This document shows, one piece after another, positions 56,307 through 64,000 of a DNA stretch of 64,000 nt. Below the pieces are notes generated by a model, which was given only the letters and a program-made list of their open reading frames with translations, was not told the DNA's origin and did not search any database. The DNA lies in assembly GCA_963667425.1 (NCBI GenBank), contig OY763407.1, positions 2,666,001 to 2,730,000 of the forward strand. Reading direction: 5' to 3'. Position 1 is the stretch's first letter. Every line of letters begins with the position of its first letter. Position numbers and translations under genes: made by a program. This DNA comes from G963667425 sp963667425 [NCBI: bacterium] (GTDB lineage: Bacteria > UBP6 > UBA1177).

Positions 56307-56950
56307 TATTTTCCTCCGTTGTTTCTAAAAGGTTCAAGGTCTATTTTTTTTGAGCATCTTTCTATCCATATGCTTGTATGACTTACGGAAAGCATTGTTA
56401 TATCATCTCTGTTGAAAATATAATCCATTATTTTAACTGTATTTGTTTCGTCAAGAGCCGATGTCACTTCATCAAAGAGAAAAATTTCTCTTTTCATGAG
56501 GAAACCTCTTACAAGAGAGACTCTCTGCTTTTCTCCACCTGAAAGAGATGAAAAGTCGTGTGTTAAAAGCTCTTTTTCAAGTGAGAATGTTGAAAACAGT
56601 GAAAGCATTTCATCACGTATAAATTCGATTTCTCTGTTGGCTCTGAATGTGAATGGCATTTTTATGTAATCTTCAACGGTAATCTCATTGGAAATGATTA
56701 CATTCTGAGGTATGTAGCAAAGTTTTTTCCGTATTTCGATTGCATTTTCCGGGTTAAGTTCCTTTTCGGCAATTAATATTGTTCCTTTTTTATTTGGAAC
56801 AACACCAAGTAATGTTTTTAAAAGAGTACTTTTTCCGCTTCCTGATTTTCCGGTAACTGCTATTTTCTCACCTTTAAGAGCTTTAAAAGAGAGATTTTCA
56901 AAAATTGTTCTGTCTCCGAATGCTACGGTAATATCTTTTGCTTCTATCAT
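56306..56950 (-). CDS. fetA: ABC exporter ATPase FetA-like
   Basis: A 214-residue single-domain ABC ATPase. Walker A is TGKSGSGKSTLLK, the Q-loop lies in CYIPQNVIISNE, the signature is SSLSGGEKQRVSLVRG, Walker B is EIFLFDEVTSALDE and the H-loop is LSVSHTSIW. Compactness and gene order with fetB support the FetA/YbbL assignment. The start at 56950 gives the usual N-terminus (MIEAKDITVAFGDRTIF); upstream ATGs at 56968 and 56989 lack a ribosome-binding site, while GAGG lies 12 bases before 56950, which is rather far. It is the first gene of the five-gene operon. Confidence 0.92.
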   Translation of the reverse strand: MIEAKDITVAFGDRTIFENLSFKALKGEKIAVTGKSGSGKSTLLKTLLGVVPNKKGTILIAEKELNPENAIEIRKKLCYIPQNVIISNEITVEDYIKMPFTFRANREIEFIRDEMLSLFSTFSLEKELLTHDFSSLSGGEKQRVSLVRGFLMKREIFLFDEVTSALDETNTVKIMDYIFNRDDITMLSVSHTSIWIERCSKKIDLEPFRNNGGK

Positions 56951-57337
56951 CGTTTTTTGTTTCCTCATAATTACATGATAAAGAACCATGCTGATTCTTA
57001 ATTCGCATTTACATAAAGCATTATATTATTTTCACAATTTTGTTAGTAATTTATTAAGAAGAAATATTTATTGAATTAAATAGATGCCTTTTTCTTAAAT
57101 ATAAAAAATAATCTTTATAATTTAAGTACTTATTTATTTTTTTTATTTTTCTGCGGTTTTATATGAAAATTCTAAGTCTAATGATTATGAGGGCTGATCT
57201 CAGAGCTCTTTGTTGGATAGAGCTTTGAAATTGATTCTTATCTTTTCGAAGGCTCAGATTCCTGAACCTAACTAAAGTCCTGTTTTCGGAACAACCGCTT
57301 GACGGTGCAGGGTAAAACCTGCTCCGTCGTTCATTTT
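56951..57337. other. 387-base intergenic region upstream of fetA
   Basis: The half next to fetA (to about 57150) is extremely AT-rich, with TATAAT at 57116-57121 on the plus strand. The distal half (about 57150-57330) is clearly richer in G and C and is listed separately as a structured noncoding island. No protein gene is supported. Confidence 0.6.
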
Positions 57338-57339
57338 TT
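57153..57339. ncRNA. candidate structured RNA or leader element
   Basis: Several pairings stand out. GCGGTT (57153-57158) pairs with AACCGC (57293-57298) to enclose the island. AGAGCTC and GAGCTTT form a 7-pair hairpin. GGCTCAG-ATTC-CTGAACC has six pairs on plus, and seven with one G-U on minus. At 57301-57328 an 11-pair stem with one mismatch and a GTAAAA loop is followed on plus by T6 at 57334-57339, like a terminator. It could be a plus-strand small RNA or a minus-strand leader of the fetAB operon. It does not match any RNA family I recognise (SRP, tmRNA, RNase P). Confidence 0.4.
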
Positions 57340-57883
57340 AGATACTTTTCAGACTGTATATGGCTTTTGTAACTTCTTCAATGCTTTCAGCATAGCTTGA
57401 ATTTTTACATACATAAGTAAATTGAATTATTCCTTTTGCAGCAGGAAAAAAACAGACCTGCATATACTGATCTTGTCCGACAGGGCCCCCGACACGAATC
57501 ATAGTGAAACCATTTATGGTCGTTTTTTCTTCCAGTTCTATTTCCATTCCGGCAGATTTAAATCTTCCTGAAACTGTTTCCAGTGTTATATTATCAAAAT
57601 TTTCTTTAGTTTGATCTAAAGATGAGATTACAAAGACTGCATCATCAGGATTTGAAAATGTTAAAAACATTCTTGTGTCAACATTTCTAACCATAAGTCT
57701 TTCATTTGAAGTCTTTAAAACCTCTTTTTTATCAACTTCCTTCCATTTGTCGGGAAAATAAAGGGTAAATCCGAATTCGCCGCTTCGAAATATTCCGTTT
57801 TCATAGGTGTCTTTATTTATATAGTTAAAAACTACATATCCAATAGCTGCAATAACAACAATACCTAATAATATTTTTTTCAT
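57338..57883 (-). CDS. membrane-anchored PsbP/DcrB-like domain protein
   Basis: A 181-residue protein with an N-terminal helix (residues 3-20) followed by a domain starting SGEFGFTLYFPDKWKEVDK and later GFTMIRVGG and KGIIQFTYVCKNSSYAESIE. This pattern (a bulky aromatic pair before P-x-x-W, then strands ending in a helix with SI) resembles small PsbP/DUF1795-like domains found on bacterial lipoproteins. Function unknown. AGGAG precedes the ATG. It is not obviously linked to the fetAB operon, from which the structured island separates it. Confidence 0.7.
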   Translation of the reverse strand: MKKILLGIVVIAAIGYVVFNYINKDTYENGIFRSGEFGFTLYFPDKWKEVDKKEVLKTSNERLMVRNVDTRMFLTFSNPDDAVFVISSLDQTKENFDNITLETVSGRFKSAGMEIELEEKTTINGFTMIRVGGPVGQDQYMQVCFFPAAKGIIQFTYVCKNSSYAESIEEVTKAIYSLKSI

Positions 57884-58019
57884 TCTTTTCTCCTTTATCT
57901 TTATAAAACCTCAAAAACAATAGCATAATATTCTAATATTGCAAAAATGTTTTCTTTTTACTATCTGTTTTTTAATAATTTTTTATAATAAATTTAATTT
58001 ACATCTTTTTAACAATTTC

Positions 58020-58048
58020 TTGACTCTTGATGATGATTTTCGTAGATT
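58020..58048 (+). promoter_or_regulatory. promoter of the Cys-rich lipoprotein/FGE-domain gene pair
   Basis: TTGACT (58020-58025), a 17-base spacer and TAGATT (58043-58048), 43 bases before the ATG at 58092. Confidence 0.5.
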
Positions 58049-58091
58049 TTTGCAGTTGTATTTTTATTTAATGTTTATACAGAGGCTTGTT

Positions 58092-58988
58092 ATGAAAAGA
58101 GTTTTTCAGGTTTTATCATTTTTTTCTGTAATTTTTTTAATTGCATGTGACGGTGATAGTAACAAACAGAGTTTGAATGCTATAAATTCTTCATGCGGAA
58201 CACTTAATGAACTTGTTTGTGGTGAGAATATGATTCTTGTCTGTATTGGTGAAGAAGGCAACCTCACTTATCAGAAACAGACCGAGTGCTCTGAAGGTGA
58301 AACCTGTGAAGTTATAGGAACTGTTCCTACATGTACCGATGGTGTTTCAGTGTGCGGTGATGGTGATATGGAAGGCGGCGAAGAATGTGATGATGGAAAT
58401 CTTGAAGATGGTGACGGATGCAGCTCAACATGTAAAAAAGAGGCAGCAGCAGTTTGTGGCGATAACAAAGTCAATGGTGATGAAGTTTGTGACGGTGAAA
58501 CTGTTGACTGTTCAACTGTTGGTCACTATATGCCGGGATATATGGCAACATGTATGCCTGACTGCAAAAGATTTAACCTTGGTGAATGTATCGAAAGAGA
58601 TGAAAATGATACTTGTGGAAACGGAACAAAAGATGGTGATGAAGTTTGCGAAATAAGTGATACAAAAGATTGTTCAGAGCTTGGAGTTTTTGAATCAGGA
58701 ACAATGGCTCCATGTAACTATTACTGCAGCGGTTATGATACTGCAAATTGTGTGGCCAATGGAACTGATACATGTAAAATTGTTTATGAATGTGTTGCCA
58801 ATTGTCAGGACGCAGCATGCCAGCAGGAATGCAGAACGACAAGCAATCCTACTGAACTTGGAAAATATGATGCAATGCAGGAATGTTTTCAGACTCAGTG
58901 TGGAACTCTTACTGATCAGAATGAATTCTCACAGTGTGCTCAGGAAAAATGTGCTAATGAAATTTCTGCCTGCGGTCTTGGACAGTAA
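58092..58988 (+). CDS. lipoprotein with Myxococcus-type Cys-rich repeats
   Basis: A 298-residue lipoprotein (leader ending F-L-I-A-C). It contains one full Myxococcus cysteine-rich repeat, CGDGDMEGG-EECDDGNLEDGDGCSSTC (compare the TIGR02232/DUF4215 pattern), then two variant units CGDNKVNGDEVCDGE... and CGNGTKDGDEVCEIS.... The C-terminal 70 residues have regularly spaced Cys (ECVANCQDAACQQECR) and would be disulfide-linked. The role is unknown; such repeats sit on outer-membrane or secreted proteins of deltaproteobacterial-type organisms. The ATG at 58092 fits the leader and has AGAGG upstream. It is followed 6 bases later by the FGE-domain gene. Confidence 0.85.
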   Translation: MKRVFQVLSFFSVIFLIACDGDSNKQSLNAINSSCGTLNELVCGENMILVCIGEEGNLTYQKQTECSEGETCEVIGTVPTCTDGVSVCGDGDMEGGEECDDGNLEDGDGCSSTCKKEAAAVCGDNKVNGDEVCDGETVDCSTVGHYMPGYMATCMPDCKRFNLGECIERDENDTCGNGTKDGDEVCEISDTKDCSELGVFESGTMAPCNYYCSGYDTANCVANGTDTCKIVYECVANCQDAACQQECRTTSNPTELGKYDAMQECFQTQCGTLTDQNEFSQCAQEKCANEISACGLGQ

Positions 58989-58994
58989 TTTAAT

Positions 58995-60563
58995 ATGAAA
59001 AAGATTTTTCTTGCTGTACTTCTGCTTACTATATTTCCAATAATGCTGGTTTCGGCAGGGCGATTTGGATATGTAGGTGGTTTTGGCTCCAATTATTGTG
59101 ATATGTCCAAAGATGATGCTGATGGAGTTTTGGCTTTTCTTAGATTGAAACTTGCTTCTGTAGATTCTCTTTCACTGTGCAGTGCATTTTCTGATTCTCA
59201 GAATATTTCTGAAATTAAAAAGAAAATTGCATTGGAAAAAAAAGCTGCTCTGCCTGATATCATTTTTATTCCGGCAATCACAAAAGTGGGCTCCAAATGT
59301 ATTTTTGCTTTAAAGATTGTTGACTACAAAACAGAAGAAATAAAAGAGGCTGAAACTGATTTTTTTGATTGTAGTACTGATGGAGCTTTAAAAAGTGTTG
59401 AAAAAATTGTTTCTAAATTAAATGGAAAATTTGGAGAAAGCATCTCTCCTGTTGATGTTTTTTATAGAGATGCTCTGGAGAAGGAAAAACAGGGTTTTCA
59501 GGATCCTGTATCTGCCCTGACTGCATGGGAAAAACTTGCAGGAATTACTGAAAACAATGTTTACATAGCTCTTGCAAGAAAAAAAGTCCGTCAGTGGAAT
59601 TCATTTATTAAAATCAGGACAGAGAAGGAAGAGAGTCACAAAAAAGATTTCGATACAATTACACGGCTTATAAAAGATAATAATTCTGATTTTTCTATTA
59701 TAGAAAAAATGCTTTTAAAATATAAAACCGATTATTATGAATATTTTGGTGATGAAGATATCTCCTCTCTTGTTTCTGCTGCTAAAAGTGATGGATACAA
59801 AACAAGGCTTCTCAAAGTGATTTTTCCTGAAAAATATCATTCTGCCGACAATCTTGAAGATGAAAATATGGTTACAGTGGAAAAGGGCAAATTTTATTAC
59901 GGATGCCAAAATGATTCCACGGGAAAGTGCGAGGAAAATAATAATTACTATAAAAAAATATTCCTTGATACTTTTCAGATAGATAAATATGAGGTTTCTG
60001 TCGTCCATTACAGAGAGTGTGTTGAAGCTGGTGTTTGCAATGTTCCTGCAAAAGGAGTGAACAGTAATTATTATAATAAGGAAAGAGATGAATTTCCTGT
60101 AAATTATGTTAGCTGGACTGATGCTGAAACATATTGTAAATGGAAAGGTAAACGCCTGCCTACAGAGGCGGAATGGGAAAAAGCTGCCAGAGGCTCGTCA
60201 GGATTTATTTACCCATGGGGGAATGATCCTGTAGATTGTCGCTATGCTGTCATGGATATGGGAAGAGAGGGTTGCTTTAAAGCAAGATCGTGGACTGTCG
60301 ACAGTAAGGAACGTGGTATAAGTCCTTACGGTGCGTATCAGATGATAGGTAATATAGCTGAGTGGGTTAGTGATTACTACGGGATTAAATATTATCGTTT
60401 TATTCCGTCGAAAAATCCAAAAGGTCCTGATTCAGGTAAAGAAAAAGTTGTCAGAGGAGGGAGCTACAGAAGCTCTTCTTCAAAATCACTTACCTCTTAT
60501 TCCAGAGATTTTTATTCTCCTGAAACTAAAAGAAGCGAAATAGGTTTCAGATGCGCAAGGTAA
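58995..60563 (+). CDS. exported protein with C-terminal FGE-sulfatase (SUMF1-like) domain
   Basis: A 522-residue protein with a signal peptide (to about residue 21). Residues about 25-150 form an alpha/beta region with VDSLSLCSAFSDSQNIS, about 160-280 a helical region, and residues about 295-520 a formylglycine-generating-enzyme-like fold: FQIDKYEVSVVHYRECVEAG, PVNYVSWTDAETYCKWKGKR, LPTEAEWEKAARG, YPWGN, GNIAEWVSDYY and VVRGGSY..., ending GFRCAR. Most such domains in surface proteins are binding or unknown-function variants; the copper-binding Cys pair of true enzymes is not evident. It starts 6 bases after the lipoprotein gene and is probably co-expressed with it. Confidence 0.88.
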   Translation: MKKIFLAVLLLTIFPIMLVSAGRFGYVGGFGSNYCDMSKDDADGVLAFLRLKLASVDSLSLCSAFSDSQNISEIKKKIALEKKAALPDIIFIPAITKVGSKCIFALKIVDYKTEEIKEAETDFFDCSTDGALKSVEKIVSKLNGKFGESISPVDVFYRDALEKEKQGFQDPVSALTAWEKLAGITENNVYIALARKKVRQWNSFIKIRTEKEESHKKDFDTITRLIKDNNSDFSIIEKMLLKYKTDYYEYFGDEDISSLVSAAKSDGYKTRLLKVIFPEKYHSADNLEDENMVTVEKGKFYYGCQNDSTGKCEENNNYYKKIFLDTFQIDKYEVSVVHYRECVEAGVCNVPAKGVNSNYYNKERDEFPVNYVSWTDAETYCKWKGKRLPTEAEWEKAARGSSGFIYPWGNDPVDCRYAVMDMGREGCFKARSWTVDSKERGISPYGAYQMIGNIAEWVSDYYGIKYYRFIPSKNPKGPDSGKEKVVRGGSYRSSSSKSLTSYSRDFYSPETKRSEIGFRCAR

Positions 60564-60618
60564 CAAGCTGAAATCTTTAAACTAATATAGCTTTAACATC
60601 AATCTAATTCATAAATAA

Positions 60619-60657
60619 TTGAAAAACAGTTCATAATGTAGTAAACTTCGAAAGTTT
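60619..60657 (+). promoter_or_regulatory. promoter and palindrome before the giant lipoprotein gene
   Basis: TTGAAA (60619-60624), a 17-base spacer and TAAACT (60642-60647). The perfect inverted repeat AAACTT-CGA-AAGTTT (60643-60657) overlaps the -10 box and the expected transcription start, a place where a repressor would block initiation. Confidence 0.4.
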
Positions 60658-60697
60658 GTTTTGCTTTGTTTTCATTATTTTTTTAGGAGGTGCTTTA

Positions 60698-63600
60698 ATG
60701 AAGCGATTTTTTTTATTGTTAGCTGCTTTCACAATGCTTTTTTTAGCGGGTTGTGATGACAGCAGCAGCAGTTCTAATCATAAGCCTGTTGCAAATGCGG
60801 GCAATGATCAGACAGCCAATATCGGAGAGCTTATACAGCTTGATGGTAGTGCCAGTACTGATGAAGATACTAAAGATATCTTGACTTATTCCTGGCAGTT
60901 TGTTTCAGTTCCTGAAGGTTCTGAAGCTGAACTTCGTGAACCAACTACTGTTTCCCCAAGTTTTTATACTGACTTGGCTGGTGAGTATGTGGTTGAACTT
61001 GTCGTTAATGACGGTAAAACCGCAAGTGATCCTGATACTGTTACCATTACCGTTGTCGGAACAGAACCTGATGTTGATAATGTTCCGGACGCCGATGAAG
61101 AAACTGACATGGACATAGTTCCAGACGTTGATTCTGAACCGGATATGGATATAACTCCGGATATGGATGAAGAACCGGATATGGATACAACTCCGGATAT
61201 CGATGAAGAACCTGATATGGATGAAATACCTGATGTTGACGGTATAATTCCTGTTGATTCTGAACCTGATGCTGATGAAATTCCGGATACAGATACAGCC
61301 ACTCCTGATAAAATAATAATAACAGAAGTAAGTCCTAATTATGGATATCCTGTCGTCTCAAATATTGATTATGTTAAACTTTACAACCCTAACAATTATG
61401 CAGTAGCTCTTGATGGCTATCAGCTTGCATACAGAGCAAGAAATGCTACTTCAAATTATTCAAATAAAACTATAGATTTTACAGGAAAATCAATTCCTGC
61501 TAAAGGTTATTTCCTTATAGCCGAAACAGCTTTTGAAGCTGCTACTGGTTTAACTCCTGATGCTACTGCTTCGCTTGCTTTAAGCTATCATGGAGCTTCT
61601 CTTGTGCTTCATAAAGGATATGAATTCTCAACAGACGGTTCATGTCCTGATATGACAGATCCTCTTATTCTGGATGCTGTTTCCTTTCTTGATGATGCAG
61701 CTTCCTATGGATGTGCGGAAGGAGATTCTCCTCTTATTCTTTCAACTCCTAATGCTTATGCTGTAACAAGATATATGAATATAGATACAGATCTAACAGC
61801 ATCTGATTTTACTGTAATAGAAACAGGTTTTAATCCTGTCAACTCAGCTGGTGCTGGGCTTCCGATTCCTCTTAAGGTTGCATTTGCAGATACAGATACA
61901 GACCTTGGAGAGATAGGTGGAGATATTGTTATTACAGCTGCTCCTGATGAACTTAATATTACATCATATAATATTTACTGGGGTTCAAAGTCTACAACAA
62001 AGCTTAATAATACAACAATAACTACTATAACACCTGCCGGGACAGCAACCTATACATACATTCTTCCTGCTGATACAGTAGTTCCTGAAGGTGCAACACA
62101 CATTCTTGTTTATTCAGAAGTAAGTGATGGTACAAATTCTTCTGAGCTTGGAATTGGAACAAGTACTGCAATTATAGATATTCCTATACTTGTACACTTC
62201 CTGAAACCATCTGAATGGAATACTCCAAATTTATATGTATGGGATGTTGCCGATAACAAACCTTTAGGTAACTGGCCTGGTTCAGCAATGACAGATGACG
62301 GTGAGGGCTGGTATTCTCTTGGTATTCCTAATGTTGATGCAACAAACGTTATTTTTAATGATGGTTCAAAACAGACAGTAAACCTTCTTAGAAAAACTCC
62401 TGGATGGTTTGTTCCAAACAGCACACCTAATGGTGAAGGCAAATATGAGGGAACATGGTATGATACAAAACCGCTTCCTGAAATAGCTGTAACTAATAAT
62501 TCTACTGATTATATTAGCGGAAGTACTTTTACTTTCCCTGATACAGTTATAACTAATGAAGAACAGACCATTTTTACAGTAGCTAATACAGGTGATGGTT
62601 CTTTAACAATTACCGGTGTTACTCTTGGAGATACAACAAATTTTGCTGTAAGCACAATTAATGGTGCCATAACATCAGAATCAACATTTGTTATCAATCC
62701 AGGTGAAACTTTAAATATTATTGCTACTTTCAAACCACAGACAGCAGAAGTATTAAGCACCACTCTTACACTCGCAAACAATGATGCTGATGAAGCTTCA
62801 TTTACAATAACACTTTCAGGAAGTGGAACAGAAACAGATCCATGTGATCCTAATCCTTGTACAACTGTTGCCAATAAAACTGTCTGTTCAAACAATGCAG
62901 GCTCAGCAGTTTGTTCATGTGATCCTGGCTATACTGCAAGCGGAGAAGATTGTATTCCAGCTTCCACAGAAGCTCCACAAAATGCAGCTGTAAGTGTTTC
63001 TTTTGCAGATACTGATATGACAGAAGGTGAAATAGCCGGAGACATAACAATCAGTGCCGCAGCAGATGAATCAGATGTCGTATATTATAATCTCTACTGG
63101 GGAACTTCAGAAACAGCAAAGCTTGAAACAACTCCTTTTGATACTATATCAGCATCAGCTCAGGCAGTTTACACTTCAACTATAGCAGAAAACACAGTAA
63201 TTCCGACCGGCGCAACTCATATTCTTGTTTTTACAGCAAATGTATCAGGTGAAATGGCAACAGGTGTAAATGCTGCAATAGAAGACATGAAATCCGTTAC
63301 TATTCATTATAGAAATATTCCTGGTTGGACAAATGTATATGCATATGCCTGGGCTGATGGCGGAGCATCCCTTCTTGGTTCATGGCCTGGCAAACTGATG
63401 ACATCTGAAACTCCACTTGTAAGAGCTTTAAATACAGGCTGGTTTTCAGTAGAAGTAGGTTACATCGATGGAATGACTCTTAAAATTATTTTTAATAACA
63501 ACAATAGTGCTCAGACAATTGATCTTGATTTGGAAAAAACAGAACGCTGGTTTGTTCCAAACAGCACACCTAATGGTGAAGGCAAATATGAAGGACTATG

Positions 63601-64000
63601 GTACGATACAAAACCTGATCCATGTGATCCTAATCCATGTGGAGATCATGGAACATGTTCACCAACTGCAGATGCTTATACATGTTCCTGTGATAATGGA
63701 TATTCATTCAATGGAACTACATGTGTTGAACAGTCAGCAGGATGTACATCAAATGCAGATTGTACAGATGCGGCAGCACCTCTTTGCAGTATTGCAACAA
63801 GTACATGTGTAAACAATGCTCTTTTCTTCAGCGAATATGTTGAGGGTGGAAGTTTTAATAAAGCAGTTGAAATTTATAATGGATCAAAGAGTGATATAGA
63901 CCTTTCAGGCTATACTGTGAAACTAGGTGTTAATGGCGCTGCATGGAGTACAACAATAGCTCTTTCAGGCACATTGGCGGCAGGAGATGTTTATGTTCTT
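60698..64000 (+). CDS. giant modular lipoprotein with starch-binding-like modules, partial
   Basis: The frame is open for 1101 codons to the window edge. AGGAGG lies 7 bases before the ATG. A lipoprotein leader (L-F-L-A-G-C) leads to a PKD-like domain (residues about 30-125), an Asp-rich PDxD linker (about 125-205), a lamin-tail-like domain (about 205-345, starting KIIITEVSPNYG), a fibronectin-like unit (AFADTDTDLGEIGGDI), a CBM26-like module (LKPSEWNTPNLYVWDVADNK, ending WYDTKP), an HYDIN/choice-of-anchor-like domain, an EGF-like unit, a second fibronectin-like and CBM26-like pair (NIPGWTNVYAYAW), another EGF-like unit and a second lamin-tail start. It probably holds starch at the cell surface. 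The 3' end is outside the window. Confidence 0.88.
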   Translation, partial: MKRFFLLLAAFTMLFLAGCDDSSSSSNHKPVANAGNDQTANIGELIQLDGSASTDEDTKDILTYSWQFVSVPEGSEAELREPTTVSPSFYTDLAGEYVVELVVNDGKTASDPDTVTITVVGTEPDVDNVPDADEETDMDIVPDVDSEPDMDITPDMDEEPDMDTTPDIDEEPDMDEIPDVDGIIPVDSEPDADEIPDTDTATPDKIIITEVSPNYGYPVVSNIDYVKLYNPNNYAVALDGYQLAYRARNATSNYSNKTIDFTGKSIPAKGYFLIAETAFEAATGLTPDATASLALSYHGASLVLHKGYEFSTDGSCPDMTDPLILDAVSFLDDAASYGCAEGDSPLILSTPNAYAVTRYMNIDTDLTASDFTVIETGFNPVNSAGAGLPIPLKVAFADTDTDLGEIGGDIVITAAPDELNITSYNIYWGSKSTTKLNNTTITTITPAGTATYTYILPADTVVPEGATHILVYSEVSDGTNSSELGIGTSTAIIDIPILVHFLKPSEWNTPNLYVWDVADNKPLGNWPGSAMTDDGEGWYSLGIPNVDATNVIFNDGSKQTVNLLRKTPGWFVPNSTPNGEGKYEGTWYDTKPLPEIAVTNNSTDYISGSTFTFPDTVITNEEQTIFTVANTGDGSLTITGVTLGDTTNFAVSTINGAITSESTFVINPGETLNIIATFKPQTAEVLSTTLTLANNDADEASFTITLSGSGTETDPCDPNPCTTVANKTVCSNNAGSAVCSCDPGYTASGEDCIPASTEAPQNAAVSVSFADTDMTEGEIAGDITISAAADESDVVYYNLYWGTSETAKLETTPFDTISASAQAVYTSTIAENTVIPTGATHILVFTANVSGEMATGVNAAIEDMKSVTIHYRNIPGWTNVYAYAWADGGASLLGSWPGKLMTSETPLVRALNTGWFSVEVGYIDGMTLKIIFNNNNSAQTIDLDLEKTERWFVPNSTPNGEGKYEGLWYDTKPDPCDPNPCGDHGTCSPTADAYTCSCDNGYSFNGTTCVEQSAGCTSNADCTDAAAPLCSIATSTCVNNALFFSEYVEGGSFNKAVEIYNGSKSDIDLSGYTVKLGVNGAAWSTTIALSGTLAAGDVYVL

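Noticed and set aside
57939-58091. N-terminal extension of the Cys-rich lipoprotein by 51 residues
   Set aside because: It would bury the lipoprotein signal; the ATG at 58092 directly precedes a typical leader and the predicted promoter lies inside the extension.
60964-61302. Minus-strand frame coding for Ser/Gly-rich repeats
   Set aside because: It is the shadow of the Asp-rich PDxD linker in the plus-strand lipoprotein gene.

Overview
The window comes from an AT-rich, Gram-negative, probably anaerobic and fermentative bacterium. The signs are an outer-membrane maltoporin, many lipobox lipoproteins, cysteine-rich EGF-like and Myxococcus-type CGDG..GEECDDGN modules, aspartate-rich PDxD linkers, citrate lyase and a short-form ThiC. 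The cysteine-rich surface proteins recall Myxococcota, other deltaproteobacterial lineages or candidate phyla. No rRNA or other phylogenetic anchor is present, so the lineage stays open. I saw no tRNA, rRNA, CRISPR array, insertion sequence or prophage.

Positions 1-9970 (minus strand) hold a tightly packed maltodextrin/starch operon: maltoporin, an alpha-amylase lipoprotein, MalK, a fused MalE-MalF protein, MalG, a starch-binding lipoprotein, then a chloramphenicol-acetyltransferase-like enzyme, a YciI-like protein, a small membrane protein and a DUF1566 lipoprotein. A promoter and a LacI-type palindrome lie in front of it. A second secreted amylase with EGF-like modules (13030-16269) and a very large modular lipoprotein with two starch-binding-like modules (60698 to the window end) extend the starch theme, so three loci appear to serve capture and breakdown of alpha-glucans at the cell surface.

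Positions 10.1-33.3 kb are mostly housekeeping: a membrane-anchored receiver protein, tgt, a TPR protein, groES-groEL, an aminotransferase, dnaG-rpoD, rpsT, hutI, a repeat-rich surface lipoprotein, an AIM24-family protein, a degenerate CDP-alcohol phosphatidyltransferase, queC, an MBL-fold hydrolase and purM. Both tgt and queC serve queuosine. Positions 33.3-42.6 kb carry citCDEF, a GT-C-like membrane protein, a double-Cache diguanylate cyclase, a DUF2062 protein and thiC.

Positions 43-61 kb are accessory. They hold a subtilase paired with a cysteine-rich lipoprotein that carries two pacifastin-inhibitor-like motifs, an MFS transporter, a 640-base noncoding stretch with a strong promoter and a three-copy 82-bp repeat before an orphan helical protein, and a three-gene envelope cluster. 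These are followed by a five-gene operon joining a FetAB-type ABC exporter to three SPFH (HflK/HflC-like) proteins, a structured noncoding island, and cysteine-rich and FGE-sulfatase-domain surface proteins.

Most predicted promoters share a TTGACA/TTGACT/TTGATT -35 box and a 16-17 bp spacer, and start codons were usually chosen by a GGAGG-like site 4-8 bases upstream. All calls come from reading the sequence; no database search was run.
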